From contig CM060731.1 of NCBI GenBank assembly GCA_030704615.1, positions 10,292,001 through 10,356,000 of the forward strand: a stretch of 64,000 nucleotides of DNA. The letters are read 5' to 3'. Origin of the DNA: Takakia lepidozioides. Lineage: Eukaryota; Streptophyta; Takakiopsida; Takakiales; Takakiaceae. This document shows positions 1 to 13,720 of this stretch, in pieces. Position numbers and translations under genes: made by a program. Position 1 is the stretch's first letter; each line of letters starts with the position of its first letter. The notes under the pieces are model-generated. The model saw only the letters and a program-made list of their open reading frames with translations, was not told the origin of the DNA and made no database searches.

Positions 1-2
1 CA

Positions 3-77
3 CTGGAGTGGCAGGCTGTCCTTATCAAGGGGGCCAAACTTGATGCTGCCAAGACTGAGTTTGCCCGTTCTGTGTGA
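3..77 (+). CDS. possible last coding exon of a gene entering from the left
   Basis: From the left edge, frame 3 reads 24 codons (LEWQAVLIKGAKLDAAKTEF is the first part) and stops at TGA 75-77. The composition is balanced and protein-like, unlike the intergenic sequence after it, and a C-rich homopolymer follows at about 124-150. I do not recognise the product. A 24-codon open frame can occur by chance, so this is a weak call based on composition only. Confidence 0.25.
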   Translation: MEWQAVLIKGAKLDAAKTEFARSV

Positions 78-1301
78 GTTATGTTGATCGGTTTTCTGTT
101 TTGAGCAACCAGTTTCTGCCGCACCACCCCCCTCCCCCCCCCCCCCCCTCCCAACAAAGACCTTCTCCTTGTCAGCATGTGCCCTTTCTCGATGTGGGAC
201 TGGCAAAGCAACCACAGTCTCATGTGTTGTGAGCTAGAAGCTAGATGACCAGGGATCAAACCAACATTATTCCACTCTAAGTTCTCCCAGCCCACTCCGT
301 CAGAATACACATTACATCCTATTCCATGATCCCAGTATGTTCTAGATTATCTTCTGCGTGGCCCGCACTGCACCTGCAACCTCCACAAAGGTTCAAAGGC
401 ACATACATAGAATCTGGGTGCTGTTACATTGTTGTGGACAAAAGTGAGGCACGGTATGGGGGTCCCACGGTAGTCTGCATGCACAGAGTACTTTGGGCGC
501 AGTCTAAGTAGGGTGGAGTGGTCCTGGTTTTACGTTGAGGTGGTGAAAGACTCTGTCAAGTGACAGCTGAGAGGTCTTCCACCCAAGAAACTGATGGGCG
601 GCACATCTATACTACATTACCAGGAGCAAGTGCAATCAACATTGGATATATAATGTAGCACCAAGGTCTTATGTTTTCAAGCATCTCACTAGACACTTCT
701 TGTGTATTCTAGGACTCTCTCACTTAGGTTAATGGATGCTGGAGGTCTCGGTTTTGTTGAAGGTGAACAACAATTGCATGGTATTTGGGTGGTGTCTCTA
801 GCATCCAGCATGTTTTCTGGAGACACAAAGATGTGAGTCTTAGCAACAAAGGCTTCTCCTAGGATCACCGTCAGGTGATATTTAGTTATCAGCATTGCAA
901 CAACCCCCGGACTTACAGTGCAAGCTAGGAAGCAAACTAGACCTACCGAAACATATGATGCCCCTAGACTTTGGTTCACCATTTGCCAATCAGCCAGGTA
1001 TAGACCGTTGGGCTAAGTAACCAGACTAGTTAGTGAACAAAACCAACTTTCTCAATTACACCTCTGACCACAGGCAGATAAAGATCATGTTCCCTCCAAA
1101 ATGCAAAACAGAAACCAAATGGAGTCATTGCAAAATTCCTGAGGAAAAGGTTCATATGAGTCCAGTGTCCTCCAGGAGTCCCATGAGGGACGGTTATTAA
1201 ATCTCATGCATTCACTTCTTAGACATACTTAAGTTTTCTTTCCTTTCACAGTTTACAGTACAACAGACTCAATAGTGGGACAATCATTTTAACTCTGATG
1301 G
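78..1301. other. intergenic, no gene seen
   Basis: Short open frames occur on both strands but none shows a recognisable domain or a splice structure. The only notable feature is a run of C interrupted by single T at about 124-150. The stretch probably contains the 3' UTR of the mut-7-like gene, which is transcribed leftwards and stops at 1302. Confidence 0.5.
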
Positions 1302-4300
1302 CTAAACAGAGGTAATTTTACTTCCTATCGTGGTCCCATTCATAGTTGCTGGCTCGTCCACGCAAAGTTTGCTAAGTTCAGGACTTCCACCACCTACAGT
1401 TTGGCAAATGGCAGTGAATTGCTCAAGAGCACGGACAAACTGAAAACCCTGCAGCAGCATCACGCGGGTCGGCTCATCAGTTGTCTTTATACAGACAAAT
1501 CTAAAAATAATAAAATTTGAGAGAACTTCGGTCAATGGACTAGTCCCTGTACACTTCCAACCAAAGCCTCCACAGAATCCCAGCTAACCATCTGAAAAAC
1601 ACGTAAGTGGGTTTATCATTCCCCCAGTGCCTGAACCCCAATCTGATTCTTATGGTGCTCATGAATAGCTAAGGACAGTCCCATCACGACGAGAATTAAC
1701 TTAATGGGTCAGCCTTAACACATAAAGCATGGTGTTGAACCAGCACTCCTACACTTATGTGGATCCACCTCAATCAGAGCCTCGTGAAACAAACATATCG
1801 GACATTCGCAAGGATGCAACATCCTTGTTGGAGTTTCCATACCATAGCCTGATAGCCTTGTAGTGGAGACAGAGAAGGCAAGCATAATATGTTCCAAGTG
1901 ACAAAGACCCTCCAGGAGATCGATGGAGGACCAACGGATGGAAGATCCAAACAAAAACCCACGCAAACCCACAGACAGACACAACAGCAGAAGGTAAAAA
2001 GATGGCACATTAACCGCACGCAAGGATATTAAGATGCAGCTGTTCCATCTTGAGAGTGTGTCTTCAGAGCCCCACCCCCGAAAGGGGGCAGTAGCCGTAA
2101 GGCGAATTGTCTCTTAGATACGCCGGTCCACTGACCGGAGTCTTCTCTCTCTCTTCTCTCTCTGTGTCTTCAGAATAGAGCGCAACTGCACTTTGGAAAA
2201 ATGATGTAACTGCGGTGTAAAAAAGGGCAGAGTCAGAATCCTGACAGTGGGAGAGAAGACAACTCCAGCTCCAAATTTTGGTTTTGCTGAGTATGGACCT
2301 CTTGGCGAACATCATGTACCCCGCCCACTTATATCATGTCAACCAGTAGATATATTACAGAGTTACTCACACTCTGAGACCTGAACTAGCTAAGAGTTGG
2401 ACCTTCTTCATCTGGCGCATCTTACTATGAGGATGAACAGAAATAAAACCAATCATAACAAACGGTCGCCATGCATTAACACCAGTGAAACAGTTCTCAC
2501 TTAAATGTGCACAGACCAGGCAGCAAGACCGAGACAGAGGAATAAATTACTACCCACAGGGGATACACACTTCATATTTTCTTTAGTTTAGTTCATAAAA
2601 TTTCAACAGAAACTCTCTAGATTATTGCACTGGCTCTCTAAACTCTATGAGTGTGTGTGGTGATGTTTATGACAGCTGAACTGCTCCAGTCAAACAACAT
2701 AATTTATTCAAAGTAAGCTGAACAACACCAATGTCCTCGTGATTGACGTTCAAAGTATAACCCACTCAAGATGAAGGTTCAAAGAGACAACATACCTGCC
2801 AGTAAATGTGATGGCAAACGGCACACTGCCAAAACTCATCAACAGAAGTCAACGCGGATTCTGGGATGACTTGAATCCAAGAAGCTGCTGCCGCTGCTTG
2901 ATTAGCACTCAATGGAGATTGTATAAAGTCCCCATTGCATTTGACACATCTTGACAATAGCTTGTCTTCAGAGATATTGAGCTTGAAAATTTCGATTACC
3001 TGCCCAACAGAAAATCACAACAAGCCATTTGCATGATTGGAGAAGTAGAAGAAAAGTGACTTTCAGAAATCAGGTGCCACTAATACAGAAGGGGGGAGTA
3101 GCGAGAGGTGGGGAAAAAATACCTCGGCTAATTGTTCCCACTTGTCAAGGGCCCTCACACGGTAAGCTAAGTTGTCAGGGACAAGGCGGCGTCGGAGTAG
3201 TTTAATATCTCTGGTCAACAAAACACGACCCTCCCTTTCTGCTTGTTCTACCATTTGCCTGACTCCCCAACAGTTATACTGTTAGTCGTACTATAAACCA
3301 CAAGAATGGCAGCTTTTGTGTTTTCCACACAGCCCCAAAAAAGGGAGAGAGAAAGAGAGACACATGTTACTCATAAGACGTTGTTTGCCATAGCCTTGTG
3401 GCCACAGACCCTGCACCCAGTTTGGCAGAACAAAGAGACAGAGACAATGAGAGAGAGAAAGCTACATCACATGATGCATAGTTATCCACAATGCAGGACA
3501 TATCCAATGAGAATCCTCTCAATGTTTGTTGCAGACAACATCAGGCAAAACACCAACCTGGGGTCACTCTTCTTCTTGTCTGGGGGACTTGCAGCATCAA
3601 CACCTACACAGCGCAGCTGCCTTGCCAATCCCTCCACCTGATCCAACACGCAAGTATCATGCCTTTAGTATTCTCAGAGACCTGGTGCGCAGCCAATATG
3701 GGGTAAAGCACAAATGCCAGTCACACCAATACCTAAGAACACTAGTCAACCCAGGCATCCTAAACTCAACATCAGATCTATAGACAAAATATACGTCCAT
3801 AGATCTTCCATAGATCTCCCAGATGTGACAGAGAATGGCACACCATGACATCGCACAGAAACTTCGGTAGCCCGTCACCACTAGCTGCAGCCTCCCAGGG
3901 TGCAGGTCCCATCCAATCCAACTCTTCCATGTCCACTGCCTCATTATCCTTCAGGGCTTCTCTGGCCCGACGACCCCTTGGCCGTCTACGAGAACCTGGC
4001 TTATTCGAAGGCCCATTTATCAGCAGGCATTCTGCATATTGCTTAACAAATCTTGCACATCGCTCAGAGGATCCTCCCCAACTTCCCCCCATTTGATGAA
4101 ATGGTGTTGGCTCACCCAGATGCAATCCTACTCGAGGACAAGAAATGCTGGAAGCAACAAGAGAGTCTCTGACCATGGCTGTCGCAATGCCCCGCTTCGG
4201 TACGTAGACATTGCCTCTTGCTTGATTGGTTCTGTCCTTGTCTGCAATAGGCCCAAGCAAAGCAACTCAAATAAAGAAAGGAGTTCAGCAACTCTTCTAA

Positions 4301-7300
4301 TAGCAAAAAATGAAGGCTATCAACAACCTTGGCTAATGCATGATGATCTAGCACTCAACACAGGGGTGCCTGCTGGTAGGGCATTAGGGCACCACTCATC
4401 AATCCAGATACATCAATTCACTGCAGAGTAAGTAAAGCTAATATCACAGGCAGATAGAGCCCCAATTTGATAGTTTCAGGCTCTTTGAAATACACACAGC
4501 TTCAAGGGGAGAATTAAAAAGCAACTTTGTGAAGTTGTTGTCCATACCTACAAAATTGAGTAGCTCAGCCAATCCAACACTCCTACTCCCTTGGGGGCTT
4601 GTCCCCCCCTCCTCATCTTTAAGAGCTGCTTTCTCACCCAAAATCCACCATGAATGGAACCCTAAGCACAAGATGTCTCTGTTCCCGTGTAAAGAATGTA
4701 ATATTGAGCAAACCATGAAAATTCAAATAAAACTTCCAAGTTCCAAGCTTAATAAATGGAGAGAGAGACGGAAAGATAAACAGGTCAACCCAAATAAAGC
4801 CCAGGTAGGAAAAAAGACAATTAGGGGCACCACTACAAGTGGAACAAAAAAAATGCTCAGAACCTGAAATTTTACTCACTCAATGATGACAGTAATTAGA
4901 CTTCAACATCTCTGACGTGGGTATGGGATCTAGTAGCTGCTATTTCATGCCATTTACCAATAGGGTAGAAGTACCTATAATAGCTCAACTAAGAGATTAT
5001 ACTGTTCAGATCACTTCCCATAAGAACAGACTAAATTAGGGAATGGCCCCATTTTGTAGGCCTCCAGAAAAGCTTTCCAGACCTAGGCCCCAATTAGAAA
5101 ACGGTTTATTTTAACTAAGTTAACAAAGGTCTTAACAGGGGAAGGTAGCATACACCAAATTTTAAGAAGTTGGTGACATATAATGCCCATAAACACTAAG
5201 AGAGCTCCACAACATCAACCGCTTGATGCCTCATTTTCATGGAGAGGATCTTCTGAGGCCTAAAATACACCATGGTAGATGTAGGTGGTTGTACTCGTAT
5301 AGAACACAAGCATCATGCCAATTGATTAAGAATTCTGACATGAATGAACGGGTTTAAATGCCTCAGTACATGATTTGACGGCTCAAAGTGCACGAGTGCG
5401 CTATTACAGGTTACCTGCACTGTATGGGTACTTTTACGCTAGAATTAATTGAATCTTGACGGTCTCCATTTTTTGCCGCCACAAGACACTTACCAAAGAA
5501 CACATACTTGGACAGGATTCTCGCTGACCTTGACAATAAACAAGCATCTGAATGTTTTGCAGGAGGTCTTACTAAGAAATGAGGGGGAGGAGGGGGGATT
5601 CCAAACAACTTCATGAGAGTTCACTCAAGCAAAATAATGTGAAGTACTCTGACCTCGCTCAACTCGAAGAACATCTTGTAGGAGTACATCGAAGATTGAG
5701 AGGAGGCAATATGCATCAGCAGCTGCATACTCAATCTGCTCTAGTGTTAAAGGTCGTTGCTCCCAATTACTGCACTGTGAATCCTGCATATTTTGAATGT
5801 ATTACTTGAATGATAGACACCACTTATTTCAAGCACACTATCTGGGATGCCATGAGTCCAGTCAAGTCAACTCTGGATTTCCAATGAGAAATGAAAAATA
5901 ACAGAAGCTAAGATGCACTTCAATTAGGACTGTGAACACTTCGTTCAAAACCCAAATAACATAGACTTCCATGTCAATGTCCTGAAAAGGATTGGGTCAT
6001 TTGTGTTTCCTTCAGGGGATTCAACATTCTACCATCTCCCGAATCCGAAGTAAATTAACACACCACCGAGAGAGAGAGCTAAAACTAGCCTTTGGGAAAG
6101 AAATTTGAAGTCCTTCCTTCCTCTAATGTGTCAAAGGCCTCAACAGAGAGGGAGTGTGAACAGGCTAAGGATGAAGGTTTAAGGTCAAATTCGAATTGTA
6201 ACATTAGTAATGACCTTGCAAAGGGGCACCCCGAGAACTGCTGTAGAGATGCCGACCAGGCTGAACTGTCCTCCAATTGATAACTTCCTTCTGCGTTGTT
6301 GTGAGTTTGAATGGGGTGAAGATCGCAGTTGACGGTACAATTTCCCTATGTCTATGTAAGGCTCCACCTGTCCCCATCCATCATATACACTAGCACGGTA
6401 AGGAATTCTCCATCAAATTGATGCTCCAGTGACCAAATTACATACAATAAAAGGCCCCAATCGACTCTTTTAAAAAGTCTATTGGAAGATTGACCGGACT
6501 CCCCCCCCCCCCCCCACACCTCTCACTAGATGAATGCTGCAACATCACCTTCAGATACCAAAACTACCCCACCTCGTTTACCTTATCAAAGCACCCACGG
6601 CCCTCTGGACCAGGGAAGGAGGCAGTGAGGTGGAGTAGATCCTGCTTGAAGGCAAACCCTAGCTTCAAAATGCGAGGGGATGATAGCATCTTCTTCATTG
6701 CAGCACCAAACGCCGACACTTGAAGTGCTAGCATATCCAATAAAAAGATAACCTCTCCACCTTTATTTCCTTGCCTCTCCAAGCCCCTCCAGTCATCATA
6801 TCCACTTTCCCCCATGACCCCAGGAGCCCCTATTAAATGCAGCATATCATGAACTGGACCACTTCTAAACTCCCCACCTGTCTCGCTATCGCTTTGTTCT
6901 GAATTCCCTTCCTCTTCACCAACACTCCTTTCCATGCGCTGTGCATTCTCCTCCTTACTCCACGTAATCCTCTCCCCTTCATTTTCTTCTTCCATCAATT
7001 TTCCCTCCGTATCCTGGCCATAATCTTCATCCTCCTTCGTCCTATCACCGACCCATGTTAGCCCTCTACTACTGCCGCCCGCCAGCTCCACCTCCTCCTC
7101 CAGAATTCCCACCCTCTGTACAATCTCCCGATCTTTAATTTCCGTCCCATAATTGCATCCTGCTTTGTCCCCATCAAATTTCTCTCTACACTCTGCCGGA
7201 AAGTTACTAGATGCATCTAGTCTCCTCTCCATCATGTTCCAAGCGGCCGAATTATCCCTGATGCGGCAGGCAATTTGAAGTATAGAAATACGGGGAGACA

Positions 7301-7538
7301 CACCGGCATTGGGGACGGGTTTCCACTCAGCATCCATACCAACAACCAACGCCTCCTCCATAGCCACAAGGAACAGACTGAACAGTGAAGTGTCTGGCGA
7401 ATCTACAAAGAAAATACGTTCATGCGGCAGAGGCAATGTCCAAAAGCAGGGCTTCTCTTCTTCTTCCTGGCCTCCTCCACCCTTCCCTGTCCCCTCCTCC
7501 ATCTCAGCTTCCTCACACACAAGATCCAGCGCACGCAT
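1302..7538 (-). CDS. mut-7-like 3'-5' exonuclease (DEDDy exonuclease + Mut7-C RNase + zinc ribbon), 10 exons
   Basis: Predicted exonuclease that degrades RNA or DNA from the 3' end. My model has exons 7538-6582, 6367-6215, 5783-5654, 5571-5494, 4661-4548, 4127-3844, 3637-3558, 3258-3123, 2999-2796 and 1448-1302. All introns are GT-AG, phases match throughout, and the product is 760 residues. The start ATG at 7538 has an in-frame TGA just upstream. The DEDDy domain is complete: D69 and E71 in VGMDAEW, D300 in FAFKQDLLHL, and Y389 and D393 in EYAAADAY. The C-terminal half has the PIN-like Mut7-C domain (KFLCDVM, VEGLARQLRCVGVDAA, RVLLTRDIKLLRRR) and a zinc ribbon with CVKC and CAVC. An acidic segment of about 150 residues (roughly 100-265) interrupts the exonuclease domain. 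The layout fits plant exonuclease mut-7 homologues. Cell location cannot be read from the sequence. Confidence 0.9.
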
Positions 7539-8203
7539 ATGTTCACTTATTCACAGAGGGACCGGGAATCTTCTAACATACACTTCACCTTTGTGGATTA
7601 GGAAACCAATAAATGTAGAGAAAACCAACCACCAAAAAGGTAATTCTTTTCTGTAGTTGGGGAGGAACTGCAATTGCGCTGTAAGAGCATGCACCGCGTT
7701 GTATGTTAAGTGCTACCTCCTCAATGTGGAGGGCATTGATTACAGCAACTCAAACAAGCGTTCCGTAGGAAGATAGAGAAAGTATCGTTGCATGCTACAG
7801 TACAAAGCCTTTGAGAATCAGTTTGTGCTTGAGGCTCTACATTGAGGGTGTTTGATGCAATGGAATATAATGGAATACTCGAGTAAGTGCCCAGGTTGTG
7901 ATCCTTGTTGTGTTTGATGATCTGGATACTTTGAATGTTCACAACAATTTGTGCAAGCTGAATAGGGTAATAAGCCCAGAGAAGTATGAGATGGAGTCCA
8001 TTATTTCTGCCAAGGTTCAAATCAAAATTTGGTACCCTTTCGCTGCACAAGTTCTTCTTACCTTAATACAGCGGTAACAGCTAAACATGTAACAGCCCCT
8101 CTTTTGTGTCTAGTAGCATTGAGACCTACATCAAATAAAAAAGGCAAAGAGCAAAGAGGAATGGCGCAAGAGTGACATTTGAGCCAGCCTGGACAAATTG
8201 TTA
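7539..8203. other. intergenic between glycerol kinase and the mut-7-like gene
   Basis: About 665 bases between two genes on the same strand. It must hold the 3' UTR of the glycerol kinase and the promoter of the mut-7-like gene. I see no clear TATA box or other motif I would defend, and no coding potential. Confidence 0.5.
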
Positions 8204-11200
8204 TTAAAAGCTGAGGTCAGCAAGGCCGAAGGACCTCTCAACCGCCTTACTCCAAGACTGGTATCTACTCTCTCGCTCCTCCTCCTTCACTTGAGGGTGG
8301 AAAACAGTGGGCTCTGCTCCACCTGCCCCATGCTCAAATATCTGTTTTTCAGTCCACATGCCTACAGCCAGGCCTGCAGCATATGCTGCCCCTAATGCCG
8401 TCGTCTCGATGTCTGCTGGCCTCACCACTGAGCTCCCCATCAAATCAGCCTGCAAATTACAATTCTTGGTCAAAATTGAGTGACTAGATCAAGCACAATG
8501 TGATAAGCACCTCTTCCGTTTCACTGATTGTCCCACCTCTGCTTTTCCTTGACAATGTCACTGGCAGTGGTGACATTTGTGGCCAAACTGGGGGCTACTG
8601 CATCAGTGCTGGAATGACAGTGGTGTTTCTAGCATACTGTCTAGTACATTAAGCCTCAATTTACTGTCACAAGATCGTTGTTGGCTTGAGCGAGTGATAT
8701 GAAAATTTCTGGCTGAGTTTCCACATCCTCGTGGAAATCCCACAACTAGCCCTGAAGTTGGTTGATCCTCTTGGACAATGTCCTCAAAGGTATATTCGCT
8801 CCTGATAAGGAGACAACAGAAACAGTGCACACACACCTGAAGTTGCATAAGGAGGTTGTTGACACTTGCCCCTCCATCCACTCTGAGCAAAAACTCGCCG
8901 GCCACTTTCTTTTCCACGCTGCCAGCATCAGCCTTCATGGATGTTAACACTTCCCTTGCCTGCGGACATAGGGTAAATCAGATAAGACAATCACAAATTA
9001 GCCAGATTGGGATTGTATGTACTAGGAATCCAATGCATGCAAGGCCCTTTTACATCTAGTTTGAAAGAAGTCCAGAGCTATGTCCAATAGCTTGTTTATT
9101 TATCCTGATATTACAACTCTGCACAAACTGACACTGAACAATTGCTGATACTCATGTCCAACTCTGCTCTGCTACTGATGTACTGAGGTAATTGTAAGCT
9201 GTGTGTCTATGTAAACAGTTCATGAAAAAAATGAGGACTCTGGCAGTGTGCCAGTCAAGACAACAAAACAGCCTAACCCTGACTTTCAAAAGCATACTTT
9301 ACATTCATTTGATATGATCCTACCTGGAAGCACATGCTTTCAAGTGTCGCACGAGCAAGGTGGCCCTTGTTAGTATAGCGGGTAATTCCCACTAGAACTC
9401 CACGGGCATCATCTCTCCACCATGGGGCATATAGCCCACTAAACGCTGGCACAAAATACACCCCTCCGCTGTTATCAACTGACATGGCCAAGTCCTCAAT
9501 CTCGCTGGCACTTTTGATCAAGCCCAGATTGTCCCGCAGCCATTGGACAGCTGCCCCAGCAATGGCAATAGAACCCTCAAGTGCATAATTTGTTGGGGCA
9601 TTCGGTCCCAGCTTGAATGATATGGTGGTTAGCAAACCATGATTAGAAGGCACAATCTGCTCACCCGTATTCAGAACAATAAAACATCCCGTCCCATAAG
9701 TGCTCTTGGCCTCTCCTTTCTTGCATAGCTGACCAAGTGTGGCCGCATGTTGGTCTCCCAGGCAACCAGCCAATGGAACCCCCTGAAGAGGCCACCCCTT
9801 AGAGACCTCACCCATGACCTCCGCATTGCTTATAATCTTGGGAAGGATGCTGGCTGGAATCCCTAATGTCTTCAATGTGGGTTTATGCCATTGCAAGGTG
9901 TCAAGTTCCATCAGCATTGTTCGAGAAGCATTCGAGCAGTCAGTTACATGGACAGCAGACTCTGAATGTGCACCGCCTGTCATGTTCCAGATGAGCCAAG
10001 AGTCAATGGTCCCAAAAAGGGCATCCCCACTTTCGATAGCCTCCTTCACACCTGGTACTGACTCCATGAGCCAGAGCACTTTCAGGGCACTGAAGTAGGG
10101 GCTCAACGGGAGCCCACAGGTCTTCACAAAATGGAGACGGCCTTCTGAGAGTTGTGCCTCCAAGCGCCTACAACAAACAGAGAGGACAAGACCATAAGTC
10201 TGATGAATACAAGAATCCAAATTCAGAGGAATGAGGTACTGGAGTTTCAAGCGTCCAGCCTACAGAATAGGCTAAGTAGTATTCCCAAGAGATACTTGAC
10301 AAACTGCTACCAGAAAGCCCAAGACCAGCATTGGCGTTTGACCAAGGTACTTATCCAAGTGCAGAGTACACTCCAAACTCACATTTGAAAGGTACCAAGT
10401 CTGGCACCTTCAGTGAAAAGAAAACATTCAAACGAGTTCTTCATATGGGAGACTTGCTGCTGAGTCCCCACTGACTTTGTAAGCTCTTGACTCTGGCGCA
10501 GAGGTGCTGAGAGGTTCTATCATCAGAATAAACACAAGAAAATAACCTGAAAAAAAGGGGCAAATAATTCGAAGTAAACACAGAGCAAAGGGAAGACAAC
10601 CTGAAACAATTTAAGAAAGGAAGAAAAGGATCAGAAAGTGATATTTCTCCTAACCACAGACCAAGGACTAAACCACTCTTACACTGTGCTGCAAAACTAT
10701 GTTGATGGAGCAGTTTTTGTTGATTAATAGTTGCATATTTAATCATGTGCAGTTGACGCTCGTAGCGATCACTAATATGCAAAACTAGACACAATTCATT
10801 TTGTTCCGCCCCCGAAAGCATGGATAATGACCTACCGCAATAAGCACGTAACAATTCGTTAGCGGAATAAAACAACCTCACGTCGTCCCTTCTACGCAAA
10901 ACCAAACACAACTCATTTTGCTTCCTAACATCAGCGCTCACTTGGGGGGGGCTCCAATTACTTTCCTTACTACTTTCAAACTCATCACAACAAGTGATTT
11001 GGGTGGCATAGTCATTATCATGTTCTACCAACCCCCTCTTTGTGGAGGCGAAAGTAACCCCCCTCATTGTCTATGCTAACAGTAACCGAACCATCATCTG
11101 CATCATACACGCTCATGGAGCCAAGATAATTCCACCACTAGAGAGTGCAATCCCAATCACACAGATGCCGCAGCCTACTGCCAGCAACGTCACAATAACC

Positions 11201-12661
11201 TCATGCTGTTGACTGGAGTAGGGGAGTGGGGGACAGTGGCGAGAATCCACCAGACAGATAAAGGACCAAATAACAAAGTGGTGGGAGAGAGGAAAGGAGG
11301 GTTCACAGTAACCTGCAGATAGCACTGGGGCGGCCATCCATCCAGACAATGGCATTGTAAAGTGGCTCGCCGGTAGTCTTGCTCCATAGGAGGGTGGTTT
11401 CTCGCTGATTCGTGATGCCAATTGCTTTCAAGTTGCCTTCTAGTTCAATCCCCGCCTTTCTAGCCTTGGCAACTGTCACTTTCATGGCCTCACGCACAGA
11501 GTCGAGAATCTCCATTGGATTGTGCTCCACCCATCTATAAATCGCAGATACAACTCATTCAATCCCAGCTTGCCTTCAACAAACTTGACCTCACAGTCAG
11601 GCACTTTGCACAAGGAAAAGGTGAATTCCGCCCTGTCAAGTGGCTACAAAATTGGGCACAATCTGACGGGCTAACCGTTCCCAATGATTTTTCTTGACCT
11701 TATTGCGGCCTTGATCTCGGACTTCAATTACTTCAGCAATTCATCTGGGTCTCTAAGCCCACTATATGCACAATCATGCTCGAGTGCGGACCATAGGATG
11801 CGAAAGAGCTCACAGACTTCAATAAGTGAGCAAGAGAGTTACATGAAACTTCCTGCTGATCTGCTGAATATATCTGCCTGACTGTCAGCCATCAGAATCT
11901 GGGATTTTTAAATTACAGGGAATTTCGGCCAAAATCCACCACTTAATGAGGGCAGCAGAAACAATACAAAGAGAATCCAGTAACAATTCCCACGAGATTC
12001 AGTCAAGTGCTCTGGAACCCGGGTTTCCGTGCACAGGGACTTTATCACCATGTTTGAGAAACTGTCGAAATTCCTGACAGTTTGCCCTTTGACTTTCGCA
12101 GCAGCTCAGAACGAAATTCATAGACAAACCATCGCCCCCACAAGAAGAAAATATAAGAGAAATCCATTCCCATCACAGGTGAAAGTACATCCCTTGCGCG
12201 GATTAGGCACATTGTTGACATGAAGGAAAGACAAAAAGAGTGTGAGAAAGACAGGGGAAGAACAAGGATCTGAAAGAGCTTCATGCACACCGCAGAAAAA
12301 ACACCAGATTGTATCATAACACAAGAGTACGGATCAACCAGCGGATTTCAATGCCCACCGTGACACTGCACCAGTCAAACAAAATCCCTCAACCTAGAGC
12401 ACGAAACATTGCACGTTGCATGCCACTGAGAAACAAGCAAAGAAAAACGCACCCTGCTTGCGGGAAAATCTGACCGAACTCCAGCTGATGCGACGCCACA
12501 GCCTTGGCATCCTCATCGTACACTATGAACCGCGTGCTGGTCGTTCCCTGGTCTATGGCCGCCACATACCCACCCTTCCCCATCCCCCCCTCCTCCTCCT
12601 CCTCCTCCTCCTCCTCCTCCTCTCCCTGTCCCAGCAGATTGTTGGTCTCTGCAGAACTCAC
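8204..12661 (-). CDS. GLPK: glycerol kinase, 5 exons
   Basis: Phosphorylates glycerol with ATP to glycerol 3-phosphate, the first step of glycerol use after lipid breakdown. Exons are 12661-12453, 11534-11313, 10167-9324, 8959-8837 and 8449-8204, all GT-AG, with phases that join exactly to give 547 residues (plant enzymes are about 520). FGGY-kinase features are intact: the N-terminal ATP-binding strand ([16 protein letters not shown]), the substrate segment ([19 protein letters not shown]), the phosphate segment ([12 protein letters not shown]) and the C-terminal signature ([17 protein letters not shown]). The extra length is a 5' extension with an unbroken run of glutamates encoded by a GAG repeat, ahead of a second possible ATG ([11 protein letters not shown]). 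It lies 665 bp upstream of the mut-7-like gene on the same strand, with no evidence of co-regulation. The first introns are long (918 and 1145 bp). Confidence 0.95.
12588..12625 (-). repeat. GAG trinucleotide repeat coding poly-glutamate
   Basis: The plus strand reads (TCC)n, which is an in-frame GAG/GAA run near the start of the glycerol kinase open frame. It is a microsatellite inside coding sequence, so its length probably varies between individuals. If translation begins at the next ATG the repeat is 5' UTR instead. Confidence 0.8.
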
Positions 12662-13590
12662 AGAACCCCCTGCCAGCTTCTGTGAAGTGATCTCTGAATA
12701 TTTTCCTGCGAATGCCGCTCTCTCCTCAAATACCTGCGGATCACCGACGATCCCACCGCCCGCAACAGTCTAAGTCTTACTGTGGGCGTGTTGCCCACAG
12801 ACGACAAGGCTCCATGACATAGTCGCCTCTCCTGTCTGTCAGACCCTCCAACGCGGCCTCCATCACCCACCCACCCACCCACCCATGCATTTTAAATGCC
12901 CCCCTTAATATATGAATCGAGGGTACATGATCCAGAGACATGAAGTGAGTTGTGGATAATGATAGAATAATAGAATATTCAGAGCATCAGATCGGCAGCA
13001 TTTATCTGCCACGTTGACCCTACCGACATTTGGCTAAAGAAATAGTATCTGTCAGAATCTTTACCGCATTTTACTGAACATGATGGCCGTCGTCGTGGAC
13101 TAGATAAATTTCATTCGTGAGCTCGTTTTGTCATCCATGAGACATTCCTTGCTCATCCCGACATTCCATCGTCCATCAAGCCGCGATTCAGTCATGGATC
13201 GCGAAAGCCACAGACCTCATCCACCACGGATGGATGCTGAATGGATGAGCTGACCCGGTGGCTGGAAGTACAGCTATTCATCCGGTTGCCGCCCGTAGTC
13301 ATGTACTCATCGATGGTCTGGCAGTCGACACGGGGAGCAGATCACGGGCGGCAGCTGCCGGCCGGAGGGCCGGGCGTTTACGTCGCCCTAATTAGAAGTG
13401 TAGGTAGTGGAAGGCCGCATATATTGGAAGGCCCCGATTGGAGCTCCCTGATTTGAGGGCCTAAGGCCTGGACGGTATGGACTATGTATGGACACAGACC
13501 TTGTACCCAAATGTGCTCGCGTTACAAAATTGCAAAACTGTTTCAGATTTGTGCTCCGGTGAGCACAATCATACTACACTTGCATACATA
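12662..13590. other. intergenic upstream of glycerol kinase
   Basis: Presumed glycerol kinase promoter region followed by non-coding DNA. It contains a short (CACC)n run at about 12868-12886. The short open frames here have no recognisable domain. Confidence 0.5.
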
Positions 13591-13599
13591 CTTCTTTTT

Positions 13600-13720
13600 T
13601 ATATTTATTTATTTATTTAAAGGGGATAGTAGCCCTAGGAGACTTTATTAAAATTATTGTGGGGAAAAAAATTAAAACCCCCGATTTCACCATGAGGCAC
13701 ACAAACTGCTAGCAGTGAAT
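13600..13720 (-). repeat. LINE 3' UTR and tail
   Basis: This segment is the near reverse complement of 22615-22720. Shared blocks include ggggaaaaaaattaaaaccc, a TTTAAAGGGGA block and an ACCAT(A/G)AGGCACACA block. Both end in an A-rich tail, so two 3' ends of the same LINE family lie in opposite orientation about 9 kb apart. Confidence 0.65.

Noticed and set aside
689-982. Minus-strand open frame of 97 codons
   Set aside because: No domain, no splice structure, and ordinary intergenic composition.
10441-11067. Minus-strand open frame of 208 codons
   Set aside because: It lies wholly inside an intron of the glycerol kinase gene and contains only a local ~110-bp duplication; no domain.
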